Assembly: GCA_043775925.1 (NCBI GenBank)
Contig: JAYVRW010000068.1
Location: 1 to 7,584, forward strand
Length of the DNA: 7,584 bases
Reading direction: 5' to 3'
From: JAFDVL01 sp043775925
GTDB lineage: Bacteria; Acidobacteriota; Blastocatellia; RBC074
Every line of letters starts with the position of its first letter. Position 1 is the first letter of the stretch. The notes beneath the pieces were generated by a model that was not told the origin of the DNA, made no database searches, and saw nothing but the letters and a program-made list of their open reading frames with translations. Below, one piece after another: positions 1 through 6,941 of the stretch. The translations under genes were made by a program, and so were the position numbers.

Positions 1-4
1 ATCC

Positions 5-30
5 CCGTTGCCGCTCGCCGTTGCCGCTCT
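5..30. repeat. 13-bp direct tandem repeat, two copies
   Basis: Two adjacent 13-base units, ccgttgccgctcg (5-17) and ccgttgccgctct (18-30), differ only at the last base. They sit at the window edge, so the array may continue to the left. There is no gene next to it, and it could be the end of a longer GC-rich intergenic repeat. The repeat itself is plain in the sequence; its role is unknown. Confidence 0.5.
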
Positions 31-264
31 GTTTTTAACTCTCTGATTGCTAATTTCATCCTTCCAACTTATCCTTTTTCTTTCATCGCAACAACTCTAC
101 TAATTATTTAATCGCACATCATCCAAAGTATCCATCCAGTAGCGAAAGAGAGCACTCAAAAACAGGGAAAAGAACTTGTGTCTATAAAGAACCAGAGCTA
201 TTTCAGCAAGCATATTTGGCTTATAAGGCAACAAAGAAGTAATTCAGAGTAGAAGTCTACAAGA

Positions 265-292
265 AAAGGCGCAGCAAAAATACTGCACCTTT
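265..292 (-). terminator. Probable intrinsic terminator for the minus-strand FG-GAP remnant
   Basis: Read on the minus strand, positions 292-283 (aaaggtgcag) pair with 274-265 (ctgcgccttt) through ten base pairs including one G.U wobble, around an 8-base loop. A T-rich run (ttttcttg) follows at once. The hairpin starts about 40 bases after the stop codon of the FG-GAP fragment, where a terminator would be expected. Its survival suggests this end of the old gene is intact while the 5' part is lost. On the plus strand no good T-run follows, so it appears one-directional. The rest of 1-331 shows no coding potential or other recognisable signal. Confidence 0.5.
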
Positions 293-331
293 CTACTATC
301 GAATTAGTCTTTGCTGATCGCCAGACCTCTG

Positions 332-646
332 TTATTGGTTTGGCATCACCGTAATCCGTCCCAGCCAATAATTTGACGAGGCAATATCCAATTTCCCATC
401 GCCATTGAAATCTCCAATTGTGACGGCTGATAAATCAATGTCGGACGGTAGATCAATCCGCGAAAATTGTCCGTTGCTCTGGCGTGAGACCACGGACAGG
501 AAGCCGGAACCGGCATTGGTCACGGCTAATTCATCTTTTCCATCGCAGTTGAAATCGCCCGTTACCAGCGCTGTTGGTTTACTCCCGACCTGAAAGGTAA
601 TCGGTGGAATAAATCCGTTGCCCTTATTATTTATCAGAATTATCAA
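332..646 (-). pseudogene. 3' remnant of an FG-GAP/VCBS repeat protein
   Basis: The 104-residue reading frame carries two FG-GAP/VCBS calcium-loop motifs: GDFNCDGKDELAV (about residues 30-42) and GDFNGDGKLDIAS (78-90). The text between them is typical of these extracellular beta-propeller blades. Family members are normally several hundred residues long with a signal peptide and many blades. Here the frame starts part-way into a blade (LINNKGNGF), has no signal peptide, begins at a TTG (644-646) with no visible ribosome binding site, and is closed upstream by a stop at 671-673. The first loop has Cys34 where Gly is usual and Glu39 where Asp is usual. I read it as the C-terminal end of a lost surface or secreted protein; a short expressed peptide cannot be excluded. 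The family call is firm, the pseudogene status less so. Confidence 0.65.
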
Positions 647-817
647 AAACAGTTGTAACTTTATACCGGATTAGTAACTGGATAATTGGCAAACGTGATG
701 ATGATGTGACAACGCTTTCGTTGGGAAAGAAGGATAAGCCTGAAGATTGAAATACGATGTTAATGCTAGATAGAAATAAATGACGGCATTGAAAATACGC
801 TGAAGCGATTACCGTCA

Positions 818-928
818 ATGGGAATACAAATGACATTGCTAAAGACCAATCACGAATTAAGCAAAGGCAACGCCGCTGTTGCCGATGGCAAATATCACAC
901 GGCGATTGCGTGTTATCTGAATGCCTGA
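818..928 (+). pseudogene. Possible tetratricopeptide-repeat (TPR) gene remnant
   Basis: A 36-codon plus-strand frame contains KGNAAVADGKYHTAIACYLNA. This fits one TPR helix pair: the small residues of helix A, then G-K-Y, then A-I-x-x-Y-x-x-A of helix B. The frame stops (TGA 926-928) exactly where the consensus AL would follow. The same frame reads on without a stop to about 1029 (NQAARLNVLLYKLQLQ), faintly like the start of a next repeat. Upstream it is closed by a TAG at 767-769. No ribosome binding site is evident. A single TPR-like match in a short frame can occur by chance, so this is tentative. It would fit a decayed stretch together with the neighbouring FG-GAP fragment. I see no recognisable signal in the rest of 650-1080. 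Confidence 0.3.
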
Positions 929-1080
929 AATCAGGCGGCAAGGCTTAATGTACTGCTTTATAAATTACAGCTTCAGTTCGTTGTCTTCTCAATGGACGGG
1001 AGCTTTTTTATTTTCCTGCCACCAAACTAAAAAAATATTTTTTCAATGAATCCGATCAAACAATAGTAGGCGTATACAGT

Positions 1081-1107
1081 TTGGAAAAGTAAAACAAGTT
1101 TGATAAT
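1081..1107 (+). promoter_or_regulatory. Candidate sigma-70-type promoter for the DUF4394/DUF4331 pair
   Basis: TTGGAA at 1081-1086 and GATAAT at 1102-1107 resemble -35 and -10 boxes, but the 15-base spacer is short. Initiation would be near 1114, leaving a leader of about 120 bases before the start codon at 1236. The area is AT-rich and is the best candidate upstream of the two-gene unit, but no motif is decisive. Confidence 0.25.
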
Positions 1108-1113
1108 TCAATC

Positions 1114-1235
1114 ATTGAAAGCCCTGGGTAAAGGCTCGCGCTTACTACTGGCGTGAAGCCTAATAAATTTGGAAATCAAAAAAATAAACAAGATCGCAGC
1201 CTGAAAAATGGCTGGTCAGGGGAGGTCTGTCTCTT
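1114..1235 (+). promoter_or_regulatory. 5' leader with a strong ribosome binding site and possible hairpins
   Basis: The sequence aggggagg at 1218-1225 is a near-ideal Shine-Dalgarno element, 10 bases before the ATG at 1236, and it fixes that start. Just upstream, cagcc (1197-1201) can pair with ggctg (1210-1214). Alternatively cctga (1200-1204) can pair with tcagg (1216-1220), which touches the Shine-Dalgarno. A GC-rich patch at about 1121-1160 can form further short stems. I could not match it to a known riboswitch class, so regulation through this leader is only a possibility. The binding site is solid; the structure is not. Confidence 0.4.
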
Positions 1236-3731
1236 ATGAACCCGAATCAAAAAAGATCGAAACAAATATTTTCTTCGCTCGCGGCTGTCTGGCTGTTGAT
1301 GATAACAGTATTTTTTACTGCTTCAGCCGTAGCCCAATCATCGCAGGTCGAAGGGCTGGTCTGGGCGTTGACCGCCAGCAATAAATTGGTCAGCTTCAGT
1401 ACTCTTGCGCCGGGGACGATGACGAAAACTTTAACCGTCACCGGACTTCAATCAGGTGAGACGTTGCAGGGAATTGATTTTCGTCCCAGAACGGCACAGT
1501 TGATTGGCGTTGGTTCCACGAGCCGAGTTTACACCATTAATACCATTACCGGAGCTGCTACGCAGATCGGCTCGACGCCCTTTACGCCGGCATTAAGCGG
1601 AGCCAAATTTGGCGTGGATTTTAATCCAGTGCCGGATCGTCTTCGTGTGGTGAGCGAAGCCGATCAAAATCTTCGTTTGAACCCAGATACCGGAGGCGTG
1701 GCAGGAACAGATACGACGCTCGTGTATGCGACGGGTGATGCGAATGCGGCGGCGAATCCGAATGTTGTTGGGGTTGGTTACACGAATAATGTTTCCGGCG
1801 CGACTGTCACAACGCTCTATGGCATTGATTCCAATCTGGATATTCTGGTGCGACAGGGATCGGTTGGCGGTGCGCCGACCTCGCCAAATACGGGACAGCT
1901 TTTTACGATTGGCGCGTTGGGAGTCAATACTACCGATCAGGTGGGGTTTGATATTGCTGATTTTAATGATGCGGCATTTGCTTCGCTGACAACTTCGGGA
2001 GCGACGCAGTCGCAGTTGTATTCGATCAACCTTACCACTGGTGCTGCCACCTTAATCGGGGTAATCGGAGCCTCAGAAATTATTCGTGATCTGGCGGTTG
2101 CGCCGACCTTTACGGCTTCGGCTCCGCAGCCTTCGTTGACGGTTGTGAATGCGGCGAGCTACGTCCCGCACGTTGTTGCGCCGGATTCAATTGCCGCAGC
2201 ATTTGGTAGCTTTCAGACGACGGACGGACAGTCAGCCTCGCCTGCTTCGCTGCCACTGCCTTCGACTTTAAATGGCGTAAAAATCAACATCAACGGCGTA
2301 GACGCGCCGCTGTTTTACGTCAGTAATTCTCAGATCAATTTCCTCGTTCCAATTTTGACGAATCCCGGATTAGCAAATGTCATCGTCACGAATGCCAACG
2401 GGACGACCCGCACTGGAACGGTGAATATTACGGCGGCGGCTCCCGGATTATTTTCACGCAGCGCAGATGGGCGGGGCACAGCGGTAGCTTTGACGACGAC
2501 TGATGGTCTGACTTATCAAAACATTACGAATGCGGATGGCAGCGAGCGTCCAGTCTCACCGGGCACTATCGCGCAACCGAATTATTTAATCCTTTATGGA
2601 ACAGGCATCAAGCGTGCGATTGCGGCGAATCCTAATGATGGCAATGGTGTCGCGGAAGCCGTTCAGGTACTTTTTCAAGGCGTGCCAGGGGCTGTTACCT
2701 ACGCCGGATTTGCACCGGGATTTTTCGGACTGGATCAAATTAACGTAGTCATTCCGCCAGAAATTTCCGGGCTTGGAAAAATCAATGTGCGGTTGCTGGT
2801 CAATGGGCAAAGCACGAATACAGTGACGTTCACGGTGGGCGGTGCGCCAGCACAGGTTAGATCAATACCGCTGACGCCGGGACAAGTGACTAGCGGGCAA
2901 TTAACTACAGACGATCAAATCACGACTGCCGGGGATGGTAGCGGCAGAACTTATTATTTTGATGCATACAGCTTCACCGCCAATGCCAGTACGGGTGTTG
3001 CGCTTGATCTGAGAGCCGATCTTTTTGATGCTTCAGTTTTGCTTTACAAAAAGGAAAGTGACGGGGCTTTGACGTTGCTGGCAGCGGATGATGACTTAGG
3101 CGGGTTAGGCAATGGCAATCTGGATAATACGAATTCGTTGTTGCTGACAGCCTTATCGGGCGGTGGCGATTACGTGATTTTTGTGACCAGCGCGGATGAT
3201 AATCCGAATGCTGTCGGGGCTTACACGTTACGTCTGACGGGCAATACGATTCAGCCGATTAGTTATGGCGCGAACCTCACCACTGCCAGTATTTCCACGA
3301 CTGATTTGCGTACCTCTGCCGGAGATTATCTGGATGCTTATTGGTTCGCTGGCGTCAAAGGTGACACCGTGCGAATTAAAATGGCTTCGAGCAGCTTCGA
3401 TGCATTTTTATTGCTCAATACCAACAGTGGAGAAACGCTTTTCAGTGATGACAACAGTGGCGGCGGATTGGATGCACAAATCAATCAGCCGTTACCCGAA
3501 ACTGGAATTTATGTCGTGCTGGCGACACCTTACGCCGTCAATCAGATCGGCGATTATTCGTTGACATTGAATCGGATTGCACCAGCTCTGGCTCAGACTG
3601 AAGCCATAACTCTGGATTCCATTGCACCTCGTCATCGAACCGTTGGCAGCGTCGGGCTGGAAGCTGTGCGTCAGAAAGCTGATTCACAATTCGAGCGATT
3701 CGCTTTACGGCGCGTGATCGAGCGGCAATAA
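1236..3731 (+). CDS. Secreted DUF4394 protein with TIGR03437 and two PPC-like domains
   Basis: This 831-residue protein probably acts outside the cytoplasm; its biochemical role is unknown. Residues 1-33 form a signal peptide (basic start NQKRSK, hydrophobic core, AVA before the likely cut). Residues about 37-290 match DUF4394: LQGIDFRP, the GVDFNPVPDRLRVVS block, then NLRLNPDTGG, ending EIIRDLAVAP. Residues about 300-535 match the TIGR03437 domain of acidobacterial secreted proteins (LTVVNAASYVP start, YVSNSQINFLVP, LILYGTGI, GLDQINVVIP). Two beta-rich units at about 545-670 and 678-780 resemble bacterial pre-peptidase C-terminal (PPC) domains, with YYFDAYSFTA and LDAYWFAGVKGD starts and ADDD/SDDNSGGG turns. 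No protease or other catalytic domain is seen. A basic 50-residue tail follows, without a recognised sorting motif. The ATG is set by aggggagg 10 bases upstream. The gene leads a likely operon with the DUF4331 gene 66 bases downstream. Architecture is confident, function is not. Confidence 0.9.
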   Translation: MNPNQKRSKQIFSSLAAVWLLMITVFFTASAVAQSSQVEGLVWALTASNKLVSFSTLAPGTMTKTLTVTGLQSGETLQGIDFRPRTAQLIGVGSTSRVYTINTITGAATQIGSTPFTPALSGAKFGVDFNPVPDRLRVVSEADQNLRLNPDTGGVAGTDTTLVYATGDANAAANPNVVGVGYTNNVSGATVTTLYGIDSNLDILVRQGSVGGAPTSPNTGQLFTIGALGVNTTDQVGFDIADFNDAAFASLTTSGATQSQLYSINLTTGAATLIGVIGASEIIRDLAVAPTFTASAPQPSLTVVNAASYVPHVVAPDSIAAAFGSFQTTDGQSASPASLPLPSTLNGVKININGVDAPLFYVSNSQINFLVPILTNPGLANVIVTNANGTTRTGTVNITAAAPGLFSRSADGRGTAVALTTTDGLTYQNITNADGSERPVSPGTIAQPNYLILYGTGIKRAIAANPNDGNGVAEAVQVLFQGVPGAVTYAGFAPGFFGLDQINVVIPPEISGLGKINVRLLVNGQSTNTVTFTVGGAPAQVRSIPLTPGQVTSGQLTTDDQITTAGDGSGRTYYFDAYSFTANASTGVALDLRADLFDASVLLYKKESDGALTLLAADDDLGGLGNGNLDNTNSLLLTALSGGGDYVIFVTSADDNPNAVGAYTLRLTGNTIQPISYGANLTTASISTTDLRTSAGDYLDAYWFAGVKGDTVRIKMASSSFDAFLLLNTNSGETLFSDDNSGGGLDAQINQPLPETGIYVVLATPYAVNQIGDYSLTLNRIAPALAQTEAITLDSIAPRHRTVGSVGLEAVRQKADSQFERFALRRVIERQ

Positions 3732-3797
3732 AAAAAGCTCGTTGGGATGGTTACACTACATTTTTTGGATACAAATTTTAGAGAGGAATTAAAAAAT

Positions 3798-5291
3798 ATG
3801 AACAAGTTATTTTGCCACCTGAAATACAGTTTTGGCTTTGTCTTAATGGCGGCTTTACTGATTGCGCCGGGAGCAGGTTTTGCTTCCAGCCACATGGACG
3901 CGCCGTTGATTACGCGTGACCCATCCGCGAATACGACTGACGTTTACGCCTTTGTCAGCAACAAAGGCGGAGTCAAATATTTGAGTGTTGCGCTGGGGGT
4001 TTATCCACATGAAAATCCCGGCATCGGCCCGAATAAATATAATTTCGATGACACGGTTCGTTACGAAATCCACGTCTCAACTGGCACGGATGTCGCGGCA
4101 GGGCGTCCGACTTATACCTATCGTTTTGAATTCAGGACGAAGTATAAAAATCAGGACACGATCCTGCAATCTTACCTTGGTGTCGTCGCCGCTAATGACG
4201 ACGCCAGTCAAAATCTGACGCAGACTTATACTGTGACCAGAATTGATGATCGAACCGGATTCCAGACCTCACTTGGTACGGGTATTGTTCCTCCGAACAA
4301 TCAGGGTATTGCGACACCGTATTACAATGCAGGCGATAGCGGCGAAGCTCTGGCGCGCAAAGGCGTTGCCACAGAGGCAGAACTGGATCGTTATACGAAA
4401 GGTGCGATTGCGACTTTGCGTAATGGCTACACTGCTTTTGCGGGGCAGCGCGATGATGGATTTTACGCGGATGTGCAATCAATTTTTGATTTGCTGCAAC
4501 TTCGCAATCCTGGCAAAGATTCGCAGGGAGGCTTTAATATTCATCTGATGGCGTTGCAAATTCCGGTCAGCGAATTGGGCGGAGACATGCAATCAGTCGG
4601 TGTTTATGCCACCACCAGCCGTCAGGTTATATCAGTTGCAACACCTGATACCGGACGTGGCTTAACGACACGACGTGCACAATATGCGCAAGTCGCACGT
4701 CAAGGCAATCCGCTTTTCAATGAAGGTCTGGTCGCCATCGTGGATAAAGATTTGTATAGCCGTACCAGTCCATCAACTGATAATCAGCTCTTCCGTAAAT
4801 ATGCGACAAATCCTGAACTGGCAAAATTAATCAATTTAATTATTGGTAAGGGCGCGACGCTGGCGATTGAAACGAATCGGACTGACATCGCAGGTATTTT
4901 TATCCCTGATGTCATTAAGGTAGACCTTTCGACCGATGCTGTGCCGTTAGCCGGAAACGGAAAAACCGATGCCACCAATCCTGACGGGACAGGCTTCTCG
5001 CGTCTGAGTATTTTTGGCGGAGATGTCGTGAAAAGCAAAATCCAGGACCCCTTCAAAAACGGAGGCTCAATTCCCAGCGGCTGGCCTAATGGACGACGTT
5101 TCGGCGATGACGTCGTGGACATTGCGATCATTGCTTTGTTGTCTGATTTGCGTGATCCCAATAATCTAAAAATCAGTGATCCATTTATGGGGAATTACGA
5201 CGGTGTAACGAGCAACGACATGGGCTACAACAAAGTCTTCCCGTATGAATCTACGCCGCAGAATGGGCGTAAGAATAGTTTTCCGCAGTAA
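3798..5291 (+). CDS. Secreted DUF4331 domain protein
   Basis: This 497-residue exported protein belongs to the DUF4331 family, whose function is not established. A signal peptide covers residues 1 to about 28 (NKLFCHLK, hydrophobic FGFVLMAALLIAP, GFA before the cut). The mature part opens with the family hallmark SSHMDAPLITRDPSANTTD (30-48) and VYAF. Further family-like blocks are GQRDDGFYADVQSIFDLL (216-233), NIHLMALQIPVSEL (247-260), QGNPLFNEGLV (302-312) and the C-terminal GWPNGRRFGDDVVDIAI (428-444). The domain fills the whole mature chain, so the gene looks complete. An in-frame ATG 51 bases upstream (3747) exists, but I chose 3798 because the signal peptide begins there and gagagg (3781-3786) lies 11 bases ahead. 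No terminator is seen in the 66 bases after the previous gene, so co-transcription is likely. The conserved His, Asp and Arg residues could bind metal or ligand, but that is inference. Confidence 0.92.
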   Translation: MNKLFCHLKYSFGFVLMAALLIAPGAGFASSHMDAPLITRDPSANTTDVYAFVSNKGGVKYLSVALGVYPHENPGIGPNKYNFDDTVRYEIHVSTGTDVAAGRPTYTYRFEFRTKYKNQDTILQSYLGVVAANDDASQNLTQTYTVTRIDDRTGFQTSLGTGIVPPNNQGIATPYYNAGDSGEALARKGVATEAELDRYTKGAIATLRNGYTAFAGQRDDGFYADVQSIFDLLQLRNPGKDSQGGFNIHLMALQIPVSELGGDMQSVGVYATTSRQVISVATPDTGRGLTTRRAQYAQVARQGNPLFNEGLVAIVDKDLYSRTSPSTDNQLFRKYATNPELAKLINLIIGKGATLAIETNRTDIAGIFIPDVIKVDLSTDAVPLAGNGKTDATNPDGTGFSRLSIFGGDVVKSKIQDPFKNGGSIPSGWPNGRRFGDDVVDIAIIALLSDLRDPNNLKISDPFMGNYDGVTSNDMGYNKVFPYESTPQNGRKNSFPQ

Positions 5292-5439
5292 GTAAGATTG
5301 GCACTGGGCATTCCAGCGTTGTGAACGGTAGCGAACGCAGTTATTTGTTAGCGAGGGTCTTTAGGGGAGGCAAGCACTAACACTCAATTTAGCTGGAGCA
5401 GGTTCGCTATCGTTCACAACGCTGGAATGAGTAGGATTG
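5291..5439. repeat. Hairpin-forming inverted repeat with flanking 10-bp direct repeats (MITE-like or bidirectional terminator)
   Basis: The arms 5309-5336 and 5402-5429 are inverted copies matching at 27 of 28 positions, around a 65-base centre. A smaller pair, tgttag (5346-5351) and ctaaca (5377-5382), nests inside. Outside lie direct copies agtaagattg (5291-5300) and agtaggattg (5430-5439), 9 of 10 identical, resembling a target-site duplication. The right copy abuts its arm, while 8 bases separate the left copy from its arm. The element begins at the DUF4331 stop codon and ends about 30 bases from the stop of the convergent anti-sigma-like gene. It may therefore also end transcription from both sides, although no T-run follows either arm. 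There is no reading frame of note inside. Mobility is inferred from the structure only. Confidence 0.7.
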
Positions 5440-5471
5440 AAAACTTAAAATAGCTGTTAATAGGTGATCGG

Positions 5472-6410
5472 TTATTTCTTCACAATGCGGAAGGTGTAAT
5501 CACTGACCTCTTCGTACTCGTTCTGCGCGGTTTTGCCGGACAAGGTAAGCAGGTAGTCTTCAGGTGGTAAGGCTTGGGCGGGAATGGACAGGAGCAGAAA
5601 ATCGCCTGTAGGTTTCAGGTTACGGGTGATGAGTTTTCGCCCGGTTACGGTTTCGATAGTGGCATGATATGCCGCATACGTCGTGCCGGACGGGAGCTTT
5701 AGTTTCAGGGTTAACGTGGTCACGTTTGGCGTGATGGTGATTTTATTGGTGGAGCCGTTCGTTTCATCATCACGAAATTGCCCGGGGCTGAGGACGCTTA
5801 ATAAAGTGATCGGCGCTGTCGTTCGCTTGGGCTGATTCACTGGAGCAGCGGGAGTGGCTGCGGACGAAATGGATGGCGTTGCGCTTTGATTCGGCGCAGG
5901 TGCAGCAATCATTGGCGATGGTAATGAAACCTGTGCCAGTGAAGGTTGCGGATCAGGGCGGACATCAGGGCGGACATTAAGAAAACGCCAGACGCCAAAG
6001 ATGGCTCCCACTAAAAGCGCAGCGACTACGCTGTAACGAAACACTGGCATGCGCCAGACGGCGAGCAGAGATTGCCAGGATGACGGCGTGGTCGCGGCTG
6101 CTTGAGGGATGAGAGATAACGCTGCTAAAGTTTGTTGCAACGCCTGCGCAAATTTTAGCTTTTGGCGACGACGATCAGAATTCAAGTAGACAGTTTCAAA
6201 CCGCTGGCGTTGCGATTCCGGCAGGGCTTCACTGACATAGTTGTCAATCAATTGATCTTCCACCATCTGCAATTCCGAAAAAACCTTGTCATCTGTGAAA
6301 AACTGTTCTTCGCATTGCTCCTGCTCAGGTTCAGACAATTCGCCTAATAAATATTGAATCATTTGCCGCCTACTGATAAATGACGTTGCGCCATTATTTT
6401 TCCCGTTCAT
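5472..6410 (-). CDS. Single-pass membrane anti-sigma-like protein without zinc ligands
   Basis: This 312-residue protein probably restrains the sigma factor encoded upstream on the same strand. Residues about 15-95 form a helical N-terminal domain (QMIQYLLGELSEPEQ, then VEDQLIDNYVSEALPESQRQRFE) like acidobacterial anti-sigma/zf-HC2-type proteins. The HxxxCxxC zinc motif is absent; only a lone Cys33 is present, so binding would be metal-independent. One membrane segment lies at about 123-143 (FRYSVVAALLVGAIFGVWRF), placing the N-terminus in the cytoplasm. A Pro/Ala/Ser-rich linker (about 147-200) leads to a beta-rich outer domain (about 223-312) that may sense an envelope signal. The start is uncertain. 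ATG 6408-6410 has a weak caggt about 10 bases upstream; ATG 6360-6362 (residue 17) has aggcgg closer by and sits at the start of the conserved region. A 450-base palindrome separates it from the sigma gene, so it may need its own promoter. The anti-sigma role is inferred from domain pattern and neighbour. Confidence 0.8.
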   Translation of the reverse strand: MNGKNNGATSFISRRQMIQYLLGELSEPEQEQCEEQFFTDDKVFSELQMVEDQLIDNYVSEALPESQRQRFETVYLNSDRRRQKLKFAQALQQTLAALSLIPQAAATTPSSWQSLLAVWRMPVFRYSVVAALLVGAIFGVWRFLNVRPDVRPDPQPSLAQVSLPSPMIAAPAPNQSATPSISSAATPAAPVNQPKRTTAPITLLSVLSPGQFRDDETNGSTNKITITPNVTTLTLKLKLPSGTTYAAYHATIETVTGRKLITRNLKPTGDFLLLSIPAQALPPEDYLLTLSGKTAQNEYEEVSDYTFRIVKK

Positions 6411-6469
6411 AAGTAAGTGACCTGAATGCTTATTTTCTTTCGTTAGAATTGAAATTTTATTTTTAAGAA

Positions 6470-6920
6470 GCTGTCTGAAAACTCCAGGTTCTTTGCGCTG
6501 AAGGCGCAGTCAGATGGTAGCCAGTGGCAAGGTCGCCACCTCCGGTATCGCATCGGCGGCGTCCGCGTCCCTTCCGTTCCTGGAAAAATAAATGCCGTAA
6601 TCGGCTTGATTTCGCTTCCGACCCAGCGGGTCGCCTGATCGTAGGCAGGTCGTTCACGGCCTGCCTGCGCGTCCCGCAATTTCCGCGTCCTGGCGGGACG
6701 ATTGAAATATCATGCCCGTTCAATCGTCCCGCCAGGACGCGATGATTTCGCCACTTGGTAACAGGCCGTGAACGACCTGCCTACGATCAGGCAGCCCGCT
6801 GGGCTGGAAATACAACCGTCGTGATTACGGCTTTTAATTTCAAAGTTTCGTGTACCAGACGTATTACGTCTGGCTACCATCTTTCTGCCGCGCTGCTGCA
6901 AACCAGAGTTTCCAAACAGC
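6470..6920. repeat. Long imperfect palindrome (inverted repeat element, about 450 bp)
   Basis: Two diverged arms of about 225 bases face each other around a 12-base centre (6707-6718). Perfect paired segments from the inside out are 6684-6706 with 6719-6741 (23 bp), 6633-6663 with 6762-6792 (31 bp), 6622-6630 with 6795-6803 (9 bp), 6594-6602 with 6823-6831 (9 bp) and 6512-6524 with 6870-6882 (13 bp). The tips 6470-6484 and 6906-6920 match at 13 of 15. The left arm has about 30 extra bases (around 6534-6590) that the right arm lacks. Short reading frames across it are artefacts of the repeat: both arms encode similar nonsense such as GYHL in mirrored orientation. No transposase is present. It fills the gap between the sigma and anti-sigma-like genes. 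It looks like two inverted copies of a dispersed non-coding repeat or a MITE-like element; the family name is not known to me. Confidence 0.8.
6855..6873. repeat. 19-bp near-perfect palindrome inside the right arm
   Basis: The sequence ccagacgta-t-tacgtctgg is a 9+1+9 palindrome. The left arm has no equivalent palindrome at the matching place. It could be a protein-binding site, a small nested repeat, or simply part of the repeat family sequence. The symmetry is plain; a function is not shown. Confidence 0.5.
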
Positions 6921-6941
6921 CGCTAAAAGACAAAAAAAACG

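Noticed and set aside
627..941. 104-residue minus-strand reading frame
   Set aside because: Low-complexity, Cys/His/Ser-rich text without a family pattern. It overlaps the FG-GAP fragment and lies antisense to the better TPR-like frame.
1114..1235. Cyclic-di-GMP or cobalamin riboswitch in the leader
   Set aside because: A patch with gaaagccctggg and gaagcc looked suggestive, but the conserved cores and tetraloop-receptor pieces of those classes are missing.
3747..3797. Upstream in-frame start for the DUF4331 protein
   Set aside because: The added 17 residues would precede a complete signal peptide, and the gagagg site serves the ATG at 3798.
4192..4548. Frames on both strands inside the DUF4331 gene
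   Set aside because: Shadows of a well-supported coding frame; none has a recognisable domain.
5309..5429. CRISPR-like repeat
   Set aside because: There are only two arms, in inverted orientation, with no regular spacers and no cas gene.
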